Notes: a model not told the origin generated them from the letters alone. 64,000 nucleotides of DNA from Hymenoscyphus infarciens (GCA_001414345.1 LLCB01000053.1:1-64000); one strand, 5' to 3'. Shown: positions 22,050-36,031, numbered from the stretch's first letter. A program made the numbers and translations.

Positions 22050-25000
22050 ATGGACGTGTGCGGCGACGACTCATTTGGTCCTGGGGTGCAATCATCGAAT
22101 TGTCGAGGAGGGTTTGACTTTACAGGTAGGTGAAAAAGCCGAGTTTGCTTCTTTGTACTAATCCCAGCGTATCCAGTGTCGTTCGAAGAAAGCATTCTTA
22201 CAATTCTGCCCGCGGCTTGTTTCATTCTTTTTACGCCTCTGCGTGCGTCCAGACTTCTGAGGCGAAGGATTAAAGTCAAATCAACAGTAATTCATGCTAT
22301 AAAACTGGTATGATTTCTAATCACGTCACTTTGACGGCACTTTCTCACATGTCCAGGGTGCAATTGGCATTTATGCAGTCCTCCAACTGGCCTTGGTTAT
22401 CTTGTGGTCAACCTCAAATGCATATTTCAAAACACGACTTTCGATCGCTTCGACAGTCTTGAACCTGTTTGCCGCATTGGGTCTTGGTTTACTCTCACAC
22501 CTTGAGCATGCGAAGGCAATCAGACCTTCGTTCACCATCGCCGCATACCTGTTCGTATCTCTCATTTTCGATATTGCTCGAGTCAGAACACACTGGCTGC
22601 TTCCAACAAACGATCCTGTAGCTACAGTTCTCACGGCCTCTTTTGTCGTCAAAGTGTTGATGCTTTTGCTTGAGACTTTGGGCAAGAGGCGCATTCTGCT
22701 CGCTGCATATCGCGGCTTGTCGCCCGAGATTACGAGCGGGCTTTTCAGTCGTGGGTTGTTTTGGTGGCTGAACTCGCTGCTTGTGAATGGCTTTAAAAAT
22801 GTATTGTCCGCCGAAGATATTTTTCCCATCAATGAAAGTCTGTATTCGCGGAAAATAACTAGCGATCTACAGTCGAGATGGGATGCATGTAAGTCCCAGA
22901 TTGACAAATTTTCAGATGCCCCAACTAAAATTTCTAGGTGATCAGAAAAACAAGAATGCACTCATGACGCAGACATTGATTTGTTTTCGTTGGAATATCC
23001 CTTCCATCGTCTTTCCCAGAATTTGCTTGGTGGGGCTTAATGTTGCTCAACCATTTTTGATCAATGAAGCCATCAAGTTCGTTCAATCTGTGGATGGTAA
23101 TGAGAACGTAAATATTGGGTATGGGCTGATTGGTGCATACACATTTGTTTATGTCGGAACTGCGGTATGTATTTCCACCTCATGTGCTTTAGCTACTGAA
23201 CATCTGTGCAGGTCACGACTGGATGGTATCAGCATCTCAGCTTCAGACTCATGGCAATGGTGCGTGGTGGTTTAATCGGAATGATATACCAGAAGCTCAC
23301 CACCTTGAAATCTGCAAACGTCAACGATTCCGCCGCAATGACTTTGATGGGTACCGACGTGGAGCAAATCGCCGATAACCTGCATCTAATCATCACTGAT
23401 CTCTGGGCAAATTTGATCCAGCTAGGCGTTGAAATCTGGCTTCTTGAACGCCAGCTAGGTGCAGTTTGCATTGCACCTGTCATTCTTGCAATAAGTGAGT
23501 GTATACTTCTGCGACTTCGAGACTTCCATGATCACCATCTGACAAGTTTGGCAGTTTCAACTCTGGTAACATCAAAATTCTCAAGCTTGGTGACAGGGAG
23601 ACAGAAAGTTTGGCTCGAGGCCATCCAACTGAGAGTTAACTTTACTTCAGAGATTCTTGACTCTATGAGGAGCGTAAAGATGCTTGGATTTACCGACAAG
23701 CTTGGATCGATGATGCAAGTACTGCGAGTCAAAGAGTTGGAACTATCTAAGAAGTTCCGTCGCCTGTCAAGTTCTCTCACCCTCATCTACAACTTTCCAC
23801 ACGTTTTTACACAATTCTTCACCCTCTCTGCATTCGCGATTGTGTCAAAGCTTCAAGGGGGCACTTCGCTCACTGTCGCAACGGCTATCACCTCATTATC
23901 GATTCTCACTATACTGGATCAGTCTCTTTCAATGTTTTTGCTCGCCCTGCCGAAAGTGTACGTCTCATCGGGATGTTTCCACAGAATCCAAGAGTTCCTT
24001 CTCGAGGAACCCAAAGTAGAGCAGCGTGCTTTTGGCTCAGATCACGAAAGCACCAATGGCCAGACGTCCTTCTTGAACCGGGTCTCGTCTGGTGGTGACC
24101 TCGAGCTCACGCCACCCAAAACGCTTGCGTATTCCGGGATTATCACTGGGAACGACCAACTTGTCATCAAAGCTGGCCACTTTGGTTGGTCAGATGCAGG
24201 AATTATCAAAAACGCTACCTTGCAGTTGCCAACAAGTTTCCGTCTTACGATGATTGTGGGTCCTATGTATGCAGCTTTTCCATTTGTTCCCCTCCTTGAA
24301 CTCCTTTCTTAGTGGTCGGGAGCAGGTTTTGTCCTTATTTACTACTCCCGGCTCCCCGCTCAAAGAGAAAAACGTATGCTAATTTGTTGCAGTGGATGTG
24401 GGAAATCAACACTTCTAAAAGGCATACTCGGTGAAACCTCAACCGGGCGTGGATTGGTATACGTTCGATCCGAAGAGATTGCCTTCTGTGAGCAGACGCC
24501 TTGGCTCATCAATGGAACAGTTCGAGAGAACATCATCGCTGAATCAACCCACGATCAGGTTTGGTATAGCACAGTAGTTAGCGCTTGTAATCTGGACGTC
24601 GATATTGAGAACATGCCAAATGGCGATGCAACACTGGTGGGCAGTAAGGGTATGATGCTGAGTGGTGGACAAAAACAGCGACTAGTAAGTGACCTAATGT
24701 TCAAGTTTCTAGTATCAAATATTGACTTCAAAACAGTCCATTGCCAGGGCTGTCTACTCTCGAAAACGACTGGCCATCTTCGATGATGTCTTTAGCGGGC
24801 TTGACGCCGTGACTGAACAGTTAGTCTTCGCTGGTGTCTTCGGCAAAGAAGGGTTACTCGCTAAAATAGGAACCACTGCTATTCTTGTTACACATGGAGG
24901 TAAGCTACACCATGCCATGTAGAAGCTCATGCTCACATGGCAATAGTTCATCGGTTATCCGAAGCAGATCATATTGTGGTTCTTGGAAATAACGGCCTGA

Positions 25001-27361
25001 TCCTCGAACAAGGCAGCTACACTAGTCTAACAATCTCCGGAGATTATGTTCAAAGTCTGACGAAAGGTCGTGAACTTAACGATATTGACCGCACTGTAGC
25101 GCCCTATAGTAAGCCTCGAGACCCGATAGAGTCACTGCCCCAAGTGGCGACAACAGATTCGAATCGACAAAACGGAGATTGGAAAGTCTACGTCTATTAT
25201 TCGAAATCCTTGGGCTTGTTGGGTGTGGCGGCATTTGCGCTCTTCGTCTCATTAGAAAGTGCCCTTTTTGTGGTACAGTGTAAGTTTCCCTAAAGGAATT
25301 AATCCTCAATAACGCATGCTGATCAGTCTTCGAGACTTATGGGTAACGTGGTGGGCGGAGAGTAGTCAGCACCACCCGAATTCTCGTCTTCCATACTGGA
25401 TCGGACTCTATGCGCTTTGGAGCTTTCTCGCAGCTCTTTCCATGGGACTGGCCGTATTCTACATGTACGTTGTGCTCGCGGCAAAGTCGTCAAATCGTCT
25501 CCATCAAATCGTCCTGAAGGCAGCAATGAGGTAAGTCGACAATTTTCAGACCCTTGGGGCACGTTAATCTTACAACTGTCTTAGGGCTCCGATATCTTTC
25601 TTTGCAGGGACAGAAACGGGAGAGCTTGTGAATAGGTACGTTTAAAACAGCCCCAAAAGTCTTTCGTCAAGTGTGGTCTGCCGACTAACCTCAAAAAGGT
25701 TCAGCCAAGATATGCGACTTGTGGACATGACTTTACCTGCTGCATTCATCAATGTTTGCTACCGCATGACCCCCCTTTAAAATGCTAAAGAGATCAAGCT
25801 GATGAAACCGACAGAAATCGGTAGCACCATTGGGACGATGTCACTTGTCATTGCAGCAGTTGGATATTTCGCCGCATCTTTACCCCTAATCGCCGGTGTG
25901 CTTTATTTGGTTCAAAGATTTTACCTTCGAACGTCCCGACAACTGCGTCTACTCGAGTAGGTTTTTGCCCTTCGAGTTAAAAGATATATCCCGTGGAACT
26001 CACAATTCGCAGAATTGAAACAAAAGCGCCTATTTTCTCCCACTTTATCGAAACACTCAACGGTCTCGTAACCATTAGAGCGTTCGGCTGGACAGAAGCG
26101 TACAGGAATCTAAACCTGCGCTTTCTCGATGAATCTCAGAAGCCATACTATCTACTCCTCTGCATCCAGCGCTGGCTCACTCTGGTCTTGGACTTGACTG
26201 TTGCGGGTATTGCGATATTACTGATCATCTTGGCAGTTTTCCTGCGCGACAAAATCAATCCTGGTTTGTTAGGTATTGCTTTGGTGCAAGTCACAAACCT
26301 TGGCTTGACTCTAGCCCAGCTTGTTACGCACTGGACGACCTTGGAAACTTCGTTAGGGGCGGTTGCGCGAATAAAAAGCTTTTCTGAGGATACCCCAAGT
26401 GAACTGCGGCTTGGAGAAGACGAAACGCCTGATGCGAAATGGCCAGCACGAGGACACTTGACTTTTGATGGAGTATCCGCCAGCTATGGGTATGGCCATC
26501 TACTTTTTACTTTACATGTTGTAGTACTAACAGTGGTACTGCAGGTCCGATTCCACTCCAGTGCTCAACAACATCAGCATGTCTATATCACCAGGCCAAA
26601 AAATAGGAATTTGTGGTAGAACGGGCAGGTAAGCGTATTCTCTCCTCTGATGAGACAACAGCCCGCTAACATCCCAAATAGTGGCAAAAGCTCCTTCATC
26701 TCGTCGATCCTTCGCATGGTTGAACTTACCTCTGGGACAATCACCCTTGACGACCACGACCTTTCAACGCTCCCCCGCCCCCTCATCCGTCAAAAGCTAA
26801 TTTGCCTCACACAAGACCCATTCCTCTTCACAGGCTCCATTCGTCTGAACGCCGATCCCTTGGGCGAAGCCAGTGACATTGAGATTGTCACCTCAATAGA
26901 GAAAGTTGGGCTCTGGGAAGTCATCGCTACGAAAGTTGAAGGTGGGAAAGAATCTGATATTACAGTACTTGACGCCGTCATGGACGAGAATTTCCTTTCG
27001 CATGGACAGAGACAGCTGTTCTGCCTTGCAAGGGCTGTGCTGAGGAAGGGTTCCGTGTTAATACTCGATGAGCCAACGAGCAGGTATGGATGAACCCCGC
27101 ACCCCTCCTTCCATTGAGAACAACGCTAACATCGGAGTGTAAAGCGTCGACGTCAAAACTGATGCTCTGATGCAAACCATCATTCGCTCGGAATTCAAGT
27201 CCCATACTATTCTCATGATCGCTCATCGTCTAGATAGTCTGCTCGATTTTGATCGTATTGCAGTTCTAGATAAGGGGAACTTGGTTGAGTTTGGAAAGCC
27301 TGGTGTTTTGCTGGAGAAGGAGGGAAGTGCGTTTAGGAAGTTGTATGACGCTTCCACTTGA
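22050..27361 (+). CDS. ABCC (MRP-type) ABC transporter
   Basis: Seventeen predicted exons start at 22050, 22177, 22357, 22938, 23212, 23555, 24393, 24737, 24947, 25327, 25585, 25699, 25793, 26013, 26545, 26682 and 27145; the stop is at 27361. They give about 1466 residues, the normal length of fungal ABCC pumps. The order is an N-terminal hydrophobic region (MDVCGDDSFGPG start), TMD1, NBD1 (Walker A GPIGCGKST, signature LSGGQKQR, Walker B LAIFDDV), TMD2 with APISFFAGTETGELVNRFSQ, and NBD2 (GRTGSGKSS, LSHGQRQL, VLILDEPTS). It should export organic anions, conjugates or drugs from the plasma or vacuolar membrane; the substrate is unknown. Two junctions are weak: the donor near 25278 must be GTGTAA, and the intron 25754-25792 would be only 39 nt with a GAG acceptor, so a recent lesion there is possible. 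Confidence 0.88.
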
Positions 27362-28016
27362 TTGATCTTTGCGACGATATCTGGCACACTTAATTCATGA
27401 TCATTCAGACTGTCGCTCTTGCCTTCTTTGTTTACATTTGTTTGTCGCCCCTGAGTAGCACTCGACTATTCTCGCCTAGATTCTCTGATATGATAGAAGG
27501 CTAGCTAGCGAGGCCTACTAAATTAACTATATGAAATACACCTTTGAAATTACTATTCGTTTCGTATATTTATCAGATAATTTACTTTATATAGTATAAT
27601 TAGTATAACTTTATAAAACGTTTTATAAAAGTTATATACAATTATTTGGCCGGGATTAATAATTATCTGTATTACATGTAAGCTTAAACTAGTAGTTTTC
27701 ATTTACCCTCTTTAGTTCTAGGAGTTTTATTACGTGAATTAAATCTTAGGCACCTCTCCTCTCTACCTGTCTCACTATTCTATCTCTAATTAGGCTTAGA
27801 TGCTCTCTAACCCCGATATAAAATCCTAAATTTTATATTAATTAGGAATTATACTTAAAAAGTAGAGAGCTAAGTTAGTGTTCTAGATAAGTTTACTACT
27901 AATATACTTTGAGAGTAGTAAATGTTCTTCTAGAAGTAAGTAGGAATAGCGTTATTCTTAAATCTATTTTAATTTACTAGATACTAAGAAATAGCTACTC
28001 TCTTCGAGGTTTAAGA
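27362..28016. repeat. AT-rich RIP-mutated flank of the Gypsy element
   Basis: After about 27480 the sequence becomes AT-rich and ORF-free up to the 5-bp duplication at 28017. The LTR element therefore seems to have entered DNA that is itself repetitive or has taken RIP spreading from the element. Confidence 0.55.
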
Positions 28017-28021
28017 AGATT

Positions 28022-28487
28022 TGTAATAGCACGAAATATACACAACTACAGTAGAGGTATATAGGAGTACGTATAGTAGAATGACGTATGTAGATACTAG
28101 GCACTAATATAGAAGAAAACAATAACTATCCCTCTACTATACTGAATATAAACGTCTATATATAAGAAGGTTAGAAGCTTCTAAGTTCTAATAATAATAA
28201 TAACTAAGCCCTGTCTAATATAGCTAATACTAAATAATAAGAGCCGAAAAGCTAAATATACAACCTCTGATTCTTAATCTCTTCTATATATGAATATCGA
28301 ATATTAATACCTTTGGTACTTTGCTTATATAAGTATTAGTTATTTCGTAATCTTGGCTAAAGAGGTATTAGGGGTATCGGTACTACTTAGAGGTATCAGT
28401 AGTTTCGCGAATGCCGACAATTCCGGATAGTGCTATTATATAATAATCCAGCTGTTACATAATAATCCAGGATGGTATGCCATCACA
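28022..28487 (-). repeat. Gypsy 3' LTR
   Basis: 466-bp LTR, downstream copy in the element's orientation. It begins TGTGATGGC and ends ...TTACA on the minus strand. It is less mutated than its partner. Confidence 0.88.
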
Positions 28488-28500
28488 TCCCCTCTCCTTT
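28488..28500 (-). other. polypurine tract of the Gypsy element
   Basis: AAAGGAGAGGGGA read on the minus strand, directly next to the 3' LTR. It would prime plus-strand DNA synthesis and it fixes the orientation of the element. Confidence 0.75.
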
Positions 28501-31500
28501 AAAAAGACTCGTCCCGAGTCTTCGGTTAGCGATCGGCATGGTATCGGGTCGATCGGAGTATTATTTGTCAAGACAATTGTAGTGTCTAGTGGTCGGGGTG
28601 GGGTCGGTGGCTAGTGGTATTGTTATTTAAGGGCTGATCGCTCTTTGTTTGCTACTGTATACTATGTAATAATAGGATGCGAACGGAAGAGAAGCTGATA
28701 ATTGGCTAGTAGGTAGAAAGCGGTACGCTGTTATAGAGTTATTATGTTCTTACTATTATTATATATTATAATAGTAATTATTAAGCGATAAATAATAATC
28801 GTAAAGCGATAGCTATTATTATAAGTAGTATATTAGTAGGCGACTTTTCCCTGATTCTAACTTCTCTTCTTCTTTTCTTTTTATCTAAATAATATAAATA
28901 GTAAGAATATCTTCTAATTAAGTATATTCTTATATACTAACTTATCTCTTAGAATATATATATATATTATATATATATATATAAAAGTAAGTTCTTCCCT
29001 CCTTAATTGGACCTGATTTAGAGCTAATCCGATATAGTAAAATACCTCTTCTATATCCTCTTAGTATGTTTCTAGCTGTCTACCGAGTCTGCTGTGTTCG
29101 GTGCTTTCGAGTAAAATCTTGGAATAGAGATTACGTATACGCTTTTAAGAAGTCGAAGTCGAAGAAGTATAAGTACTATGTTAAGTAGAATACTATATAC
29201 ATCTTAGTAAGTTTAATCTCGAATATATACTAAATCTATTCTAACTTAGGTAGTTGCTATAGTTTATTAGGAAGGAGTTTAATAAGCTTTAGAATAAGAA
29301 GGAGAAGGGAGAGGTTAAGAAGGCTACTAAGGCCTTAGATAAGATATTAGTTATTACTAGTATAAAGGCACTAAAAAGTAGTTTAGAAGTATAGTTCACC
29401 CTCTTAGAGAAGACTTAGGCGCTTTATACTAAGGTTACTATAAGTACTCCTTACTTATTAGAGAGGTTTTAGTTACTAATATTTAACAGTCTTTATACTA
29501 TGCTATAAAAGGTAAGACCTCTGTCTAAACCTAGGTTTAGGTCCTCTTTAAGGCCTACCTAAAGAGTTTATAAGCGTCCTCTCTAAAGCCGGTTATAAGA
29601 GGTCGCTAAGGTAAGAAGCGTTCTTATAAAGAGGAGGTGGTAGAGGAAGAGCTAATTTAGGCTCCTTATGCTTAAGAGAGTAAGAAAGAGGATAATAAGT
29701 TAAAGAAAGGAGAGGCTACGGCCTAGAAAGGGTTAGTAAGCCTTATTCTAATAGTAACTTAGTCTTAGTTCTTTACTTTATTAATTTTAAACATTCTTAC
29801 TAGTTAGTGTTTTATCTTAGGTTTTTATTATAAGTTCTTTATTAAGGGTAACTAGAATTAGAGGGTATTAATATTATAAATTAACTCTTTTACTTAATTC
29901 TTATCTAATTCTTATATATTAAGCTATTTAGAGAGGTGTTAGAGTAGTCTTAGTTCTTCTAGATATTTAGTATAAAAGTCTCTTAGACGATATAGTAAAC
30001 CTTAAAAATTATTTATAAGATACTAAGTAGGATTTAAATTATATCTAACCTATTTTACCTAGTATTATAGCTATCTTCTAAAAAGTCTACTACTAAGTAT
30101 TTCTTATACCTCTTATTCTTATATACCTTTAATAATGTCTAGTAGAGGCTTTAGAGCCTCTTATCTTAGTAGAGGGGTGTTTAGATCCTTTAAAAGTATA
30201 TTAGAGGTAAAAACATTATAAATTAATAAGCCTTTAAGAAGTTTTAGCCTATAGAAGTGTTCTATACGTTCTAGTATTTTAAAAGGTTCTATCTACTATT
30301 TAGTAAGCTTTTAGCTAAGACGATTTATCTTAAGATTCTTAGTAGATAAGTAGACTTTGTCTTTAACGTCTTAGTTAATAGTTCTTCGATACTAGTTTAT
30401 ACTATCCTCTATCTTTTTCTAAGCCTTACTTATATTATCTTTAGCTATCTCTTAAGTAGAGTATATACGTTAGGCCACTTTTACTACTTTATTATAGTTA
30501 AGTTATTCCTAAGAAATAGAAGTCTTTAGCGTATTCTAGTTCTATAAAGTCTTTAAGTCGAGTCTAAACTTAAGCTAATAAAGGGTTATATTAATAGATA
30601 AGTATAGAAGTGTTATTTATACTCTATCTATTAGAGGGATTAATTCGCTCTAGTTATCTTAATAGTAGGTTATAAAGAGCCTTAGTCTCTAATTAATATA
30701 TTAGTTTATTATCTCTATCTATCTATCTATTTATTTATAGTAGGTAGTACTAAGCTTAAGCTTAATACTGATTATTTAATAAAATTCGGTCTAAAATAAT
30801 AATATAAATTAAGGTCCTCGATTAGACGTAATCGATTTAGAGTAATAGCTAAAATAGTAAATCTATTAAATAAAAAGTTTAACTAGTCTTTTAGCGTCTA
30901 TAGTTAAGTAATAAGGTATTAATACTAAATCTTTTCTAAGTTAGTTAATAAATACTAATATAGTATTAAATCTGTGTTTATCTTTTAAGAATAATTTAAA
31001 GTCTATATATAAATATTATATAGGATAGTTAAGTATAGGTAGAGGGTAAAGAAAGCCTTATTACTTAGTTTATTAAAGATAGAAGTATTTATAAGCTTAA
31101 TAATTCTTCATATATCTCTTATAGTTTAAAAACATTCTAGCCTAGTAGTAGTATTATACTAATAACTAGTATATCTTTTTTATACTTAGGTATATACTAG
31201 ATACTTAGTTATAGACTTCTTAAATTAGTTTTATATAGAGTTTAGTATTCTTTTAAATATAAAGTCGATTCTTAAAGAGTAGTAAATTATCTAATAAGAG
31301 GTAGTATCCGTCTAGAAGTTAATAACGTTCTTTCTAAAAGAAGTATAAGTTATCTTCCTTTAACTTCTAAATTATATCTAAACTTATTCTTAAAATATTA
31401 TCTAACTAAATTATATTAAGAGAGGTAGACTATTCTTATAAAAAGGTCTAAGTAAGTTTAACGTTAATTTAGAGGTCTAAACGATTAAGTACTAAAAGAG

Positions 31501-32257
31501 TATATAAGCAGCTATCTACTTTAGCTTAATTATAGGTTTTTAGGTCTTACTTATATTAGGTTAATATATCTGCTTTTTAATTACTCTTCTTAAACGTAAA
31601 TTAGATCTAGAAGTTAAAGTCTAATAGAAACTCTATCTATTAGACTTACTTAGCTATAAGTAGCTTAGTTATTATAAAGTATTCTAATAATCTATAATCC
31701 GAATATATATTAATACACTTCTAATATAATATAAGTTTAGAGCGCTATTTCTTAAAAGCTTCTATAATAGTAGATAGCTCTTTATTGTAGATCTCCTAGT
31801 TCGATTTATAGCTAACTAAGACGTATAAGTAGAACCTAATAGAGTACTAAAAGCTATTATATTATTATAAGAATATATCTACTATTACTCCTTCTAAGAA
31901 GTCTATTTCTACCTTTATATTATAATTAGAGTTAAAGTAGTATAAGGTTTATATAGTAAGTAGCCGGGTCCTTAGCGCTTTAAAGGCTTCATCGTATTTA
32001 GATGTCTATAGAAACAGCTCTATAGAGTGTATTATCGTAGTTAAGGGTTTAGCGATTTTAGTATAACCTTTAATAAATTATCTATAGAATCTTATAAACT
32101 CTAAGTAAGACTTTATACCTATTATAGTATTAGGTTAAACCTAGTTTTATAAAGGCTCTACTTTTTCTAGGTTAACTTTAAGTCCTTTTATAGTTAAGAT
32201 AAATCCTAAGTATTTAACTCTAGTAATACTAAATTCGCTTTTCTTAATATCTACCTA

Positions 32258-32440
32258 GAGTCCTACTTCTTAGAGCCGATTTAGAACCTTCCTAACCTAT
32301 TCCTTATATTCTTTAATAGTATCTAAATAAATTAAAATATTATCTAAGTAAGCGATATAGAAGTTGTCTAGATAGTCGATTAAGACGTTGTTTATATAAC
32401 GTTAATAGGTAGTAGGGCTATTATAGAGTCTAAAAGGGAG
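32258..32440 (-). pseudogene. degenerate Gypsy reverse transcriptase core
   Basis: On the minus strand one frame reads RYINNVLIDYLDNFYIAYLD, then NILIYLDT and VRKVLNRL-EVGL, interrupted by TAA/TAG codons. This is the Gypsy RT block; the catalytic YLDD appears as YLDN (GAT/GAC to AAT), and the stops sit where Gln or Trp codons are expected. All fit RIP-type transitions. Confidence 0.85.
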
Positions 32441-35400
32441 GACCTTATATTTATATATACTATACCTAGTTCTAAACATAGTTATCTCTTCTAAGTCGAG
32501 GTCTATTTAAATATAATAGAAAGCTTATCTAATATCTAATTTAGTAAAGATTTTAGCTATTCTTATTCTAGAAAGGAGCTTATTAATATAAGGGATTAGG
32601 TAGGGATTGTTTTAGGTTAAAGCGTTTAGCTTCTTATAATTAATATAGAACCGTAACTTATTACTATTAGCTTTTTTAATAAAGAGTATAAGAGAGGTAA
32701 AAAGGCTATTACTATTAATAATAAACCTCTTATCTAGGTTTTTTATAAGATACTCTTTTATAGCCTTAAGCTTAGTAGTTAACTATTAATATAGAGGCGA
32801 AAAGGAGTTAGGAAGTGGCTTATTTAAAGTAATCTTATAATCGTATTCGTAGTAAAGAGGAAGCTTATTAGAAGCTACTTTTAAGAACACGTCTTTATAG
32901 AATAAGTAATACTTTAGAAGTTAGGCCTATATTAGAGCCTTTATCTTATTATCGTCTTAGAGAGGGGCTGATCTCTTATTAATAACCTAATCTAGCTTAT
33001 AGAAGCTTATTATATAAAATTCTAAATTAGGCTATTTTATATTATAATATATTACGTTAGCGCTTATCTTATAGATAAAAGAATATAGAGTCTAGTCTTT
33101 CGAGGCTATACTAGTAGTTTATAGAGGCTTTAGACTAAAGTTAGATGTTAAAATTTTAAAAGGTATTATTATAGATAGAAGTAATAACTTAGCTATATAT
33201 ATAAGTCTACTCTTTTCACGTCTTTCTTATTACTAGATAGTATATTCTCTTTGGTTTATATCTAACTAGTGATTTAAAAAAGGTTTCTAGTTCTAGCTAG
33301 AAAGAGAAAGTAAAATTTCCTTACTATAGTAGAGAGTTAGAGGGTATTTAGCTAGCTAAGTAATCTAGTTCTTTAAGGAGTTAAGAAGAACTTTAAAATA
33401 GTTTAACTACTTATTACTAATAATTAAGTCTTATTATTTAAGATCTAGAATAATAAAAAGGTAGTTATAAATATAACGTTTATCTATATTTAGATATAGT
33501 TATATAAACTAATTTATCTAGCTTTTAGTACTATTATTATATTTATAAATAAATACTAAATAAGGTAGTTTCTAGATCTTTAAATCTATCTCTTTTAATA
33601 ATTATAGAGCTAGAGGTTAATTTAGAAATAGATACTTATTTACTCCTATATCTACTAAAGCTTATATTTTAATATTATATCCTTATATACTAAGAGTAGT
33701 ATTTATAAGGAACTGTTTTCTTCTTATAAGCTTAGAAAGGTTAAGTCTAAATAGATTATATTTATATAGGCTTAGGAAGGTATTTTTACTTAGGCCTCTT
33801 TATTTTCCTTCTAACTCGGGTTAGAGTTAGAGTACTCTTTAAGTAGTTATTCTTTCTTAGGTTAATTGTTCTTCTTTATCTTATTAATACTAGATAGATT
33901 AAGATAGTTAGGCTTAATATACCTAGGTTTCTTATAATTATAATACTTTATACTAGTAAGGAGTTAGTCTATAGACGAAGTTTTTAATCTTTTACTAGTA
34001 GAAAGAGGTTAAGGAGATTAAGAAGTTTTTTAAGAAGTAGTATAAAGTCTATATAAGAGTAGTAAAGGTTTTATTAAGGAACTAGATAAGGTTTAGTTAG
34101 TATTAGGCTTTTAGTATAATAAGCTTATTATAACAGGTTTTTTAGCACTTATTATACTAGTTATATATAACTTGGTATTATAGCACTGTTCCTTATCTAT
34201 AAATAATAGGTCTCTTACTATCTTATTAAAGTTAGTATTCTAGTATCTCTTACTATTAACTAATTAGATTTAGAGCTAAGACGTGAGTTTATCCTATATA
34301 TAGTAGAACTTATCTTACTTAAATACTTCTCTAAGTATTACTATACTTAAAAAACGACTTTTAAATTCTATAAAACTTTCTCTTATATAACTCTTCTATC
34401 TTATCTAAAGAAACTAAAAAGCGTTTTAGGTATCCTCCTTCTTATAACTCGTTAGATAGTAGGTATTAAGAAGCTTAATTATCTCTTTATAGTTTTTAAA
34501 TACTATCTTACTTATATTAGACTTATATTAGAGCTCTAAGTAGTTCTAGGCGAGTTTTGTTATTATCTCTTAAATAAAGGCTTTATGAGTTAAAGGTATC
34601 TAATAATAGTTAGTGTTTATATAAAGTCGATTATATATTAATATTCTCTATTACTTATATATAGGTAAAACGCTATTATCTAAAAGTTTAATTTTTTCTA
34701 TAATCTTACTTTTAATAAATTAAAAGGCTTTTAAGGTGCTTTTAGGTTATAAGTATAAGATAGGTTATAGTAAGGGATAAATATTAGAGGTAGAGTCTCG
34801 CCTATAATAGCAGTTTAAAAAGGTAGAAGAAGGTGTTTATATAAGTTAGATTAGACTTAGACTTTAGTTATTATTTAGTAGTTATTAACTAATTTACTAT
34901 ACTAGGTCTAATAATTAAGTAATCTGATTATCTTACTCTAAAATTCTCTATTCTTTTTCTTAATCCTTAGCCTTTATAGCTTAGATTATACCTTATATCT
35001 CGTCTATATTAGAGAAGTCTTATTAATCTCTCTAGCTTCTAGGTACTAGGCCTTTGCCTTTATTATTCTTAGGCTTCTTACTATTCTTAGGTATATAGTA
35101 CTAAGTTAGAGACCTTTTAGTAAGGGCTTAACTTTATTCCTTAAGAAGGTGCTCTATACTTAAGAGTAGAGCTTAGGAGGGACTAGGGGTTGCTCTAGAT
35201 TCTAATATATTAAATGTTAAATTAAGGAGAGGGAGGTAGGATTAGATTCAAAAGCCTTCTAGATAACTATTATAAGTTAGCTTATTTACTAAATCTAGGG
35301 TTATTAGGACTCTTAGGAAATACTTAGCGTATTCTAATCCCTTAATATATACTAAAACACGATTTACACTAGCTGTCTATATAGATAATAAACCCTACTA

Positions 35401-35560
35401 TTACTAGCTGTCTAAGTAGTCTCTAATTACTTAGCTATATAAGGATATTATTATAATATTCTAAATCGAGTATAAATTAACCTCTAAATAAAGAGTAGCG
35501 ATAAGCTCGAAAAGAGATATTATTAAGGCTATTACTAGCGAAGAAGAGTTATTATTTTTA

Positions 35561-36026
35561 TATAATAGTATGAAATACATATAACTATAGTAGAGGTATA
35601 TAGAAGTGCGTATAGTAGAATAACGTATATAGATGCTAGACACTAATATAGAAGAAAATAATAACTATCCTTCTACTATACTAAACATAAACGTCTATAT
35701 ATAAGAAGGTTAGAAGCTTCTAAGTTCTAATAATAATAATAACTAAGCCCTATCTAATATAGCTAATACTAAATAATAAGAGCTGAAAAGCTAAATATAT
35801 AACCTCTAATCCTTAATCTCTTCTATATATGAATATCGGATATTAATACCTTTAGTACTTCGCTTATATAAGTATTAGTTATTTCGTAATCTCAGCTAAA
35901 GGGGTATTAGGGGTATTAGCACTGCTTAGAGGTATTAGCAGTTTCGCGAATGCTGACAATTCTGGATGGTGCTGTTATATGATAATCTAGCTGTTATATG
36001 ATAATCTAGGATAGTATGCTATTATA
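35561..36026 (-). repeat. Gypsy 5' LTR
   Basis: 466-bp LTR, upstream copy in the element's orientation. It aligns with 28022-28487 without length change and carries more C-to-T/G-to-A changes, including at both terminal dinucleotides. Confidence 0.88.
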
Positions 36027-36031
36027 AGATT

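Larger units (their letters stand above)
28022..36026 (-). mobile_element. full-length RIP-destroyed Gypsy LTR retrotransposon
   Basis: The element is 8005 bp long. Direct repeats of equal length (466 bp) lie at 28022-28487 and 35561-36026 and are flanked by the 5-bp target duplication AGATT at 28017-28021 and 36027-36031. The left repeat keeps TG...CA ends; in the right one they have become TA...TA. A polypurine tract AAAGGAGAGGGGA on the minus strand abuts the left repeat, so the element points leftward. Degenerate reverse transcriptase is readable on the minus strand at 32258-32440. The interior is AT-rich, stop-filled and nearly free of CA/TG. The order gag, protease, RT, RNase H, integrase from right to left is expected for Gypsy; only RT was identified directly. 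Confidence 0.88.

Noticed and set aside
28700..35500. Possible second nested element inside the Gypsy copy
   Set aside because: Equal LTR lengths, a clean target duplication and a total of 8.0 kb fit a single element; I saw no further terminal repeats inside.
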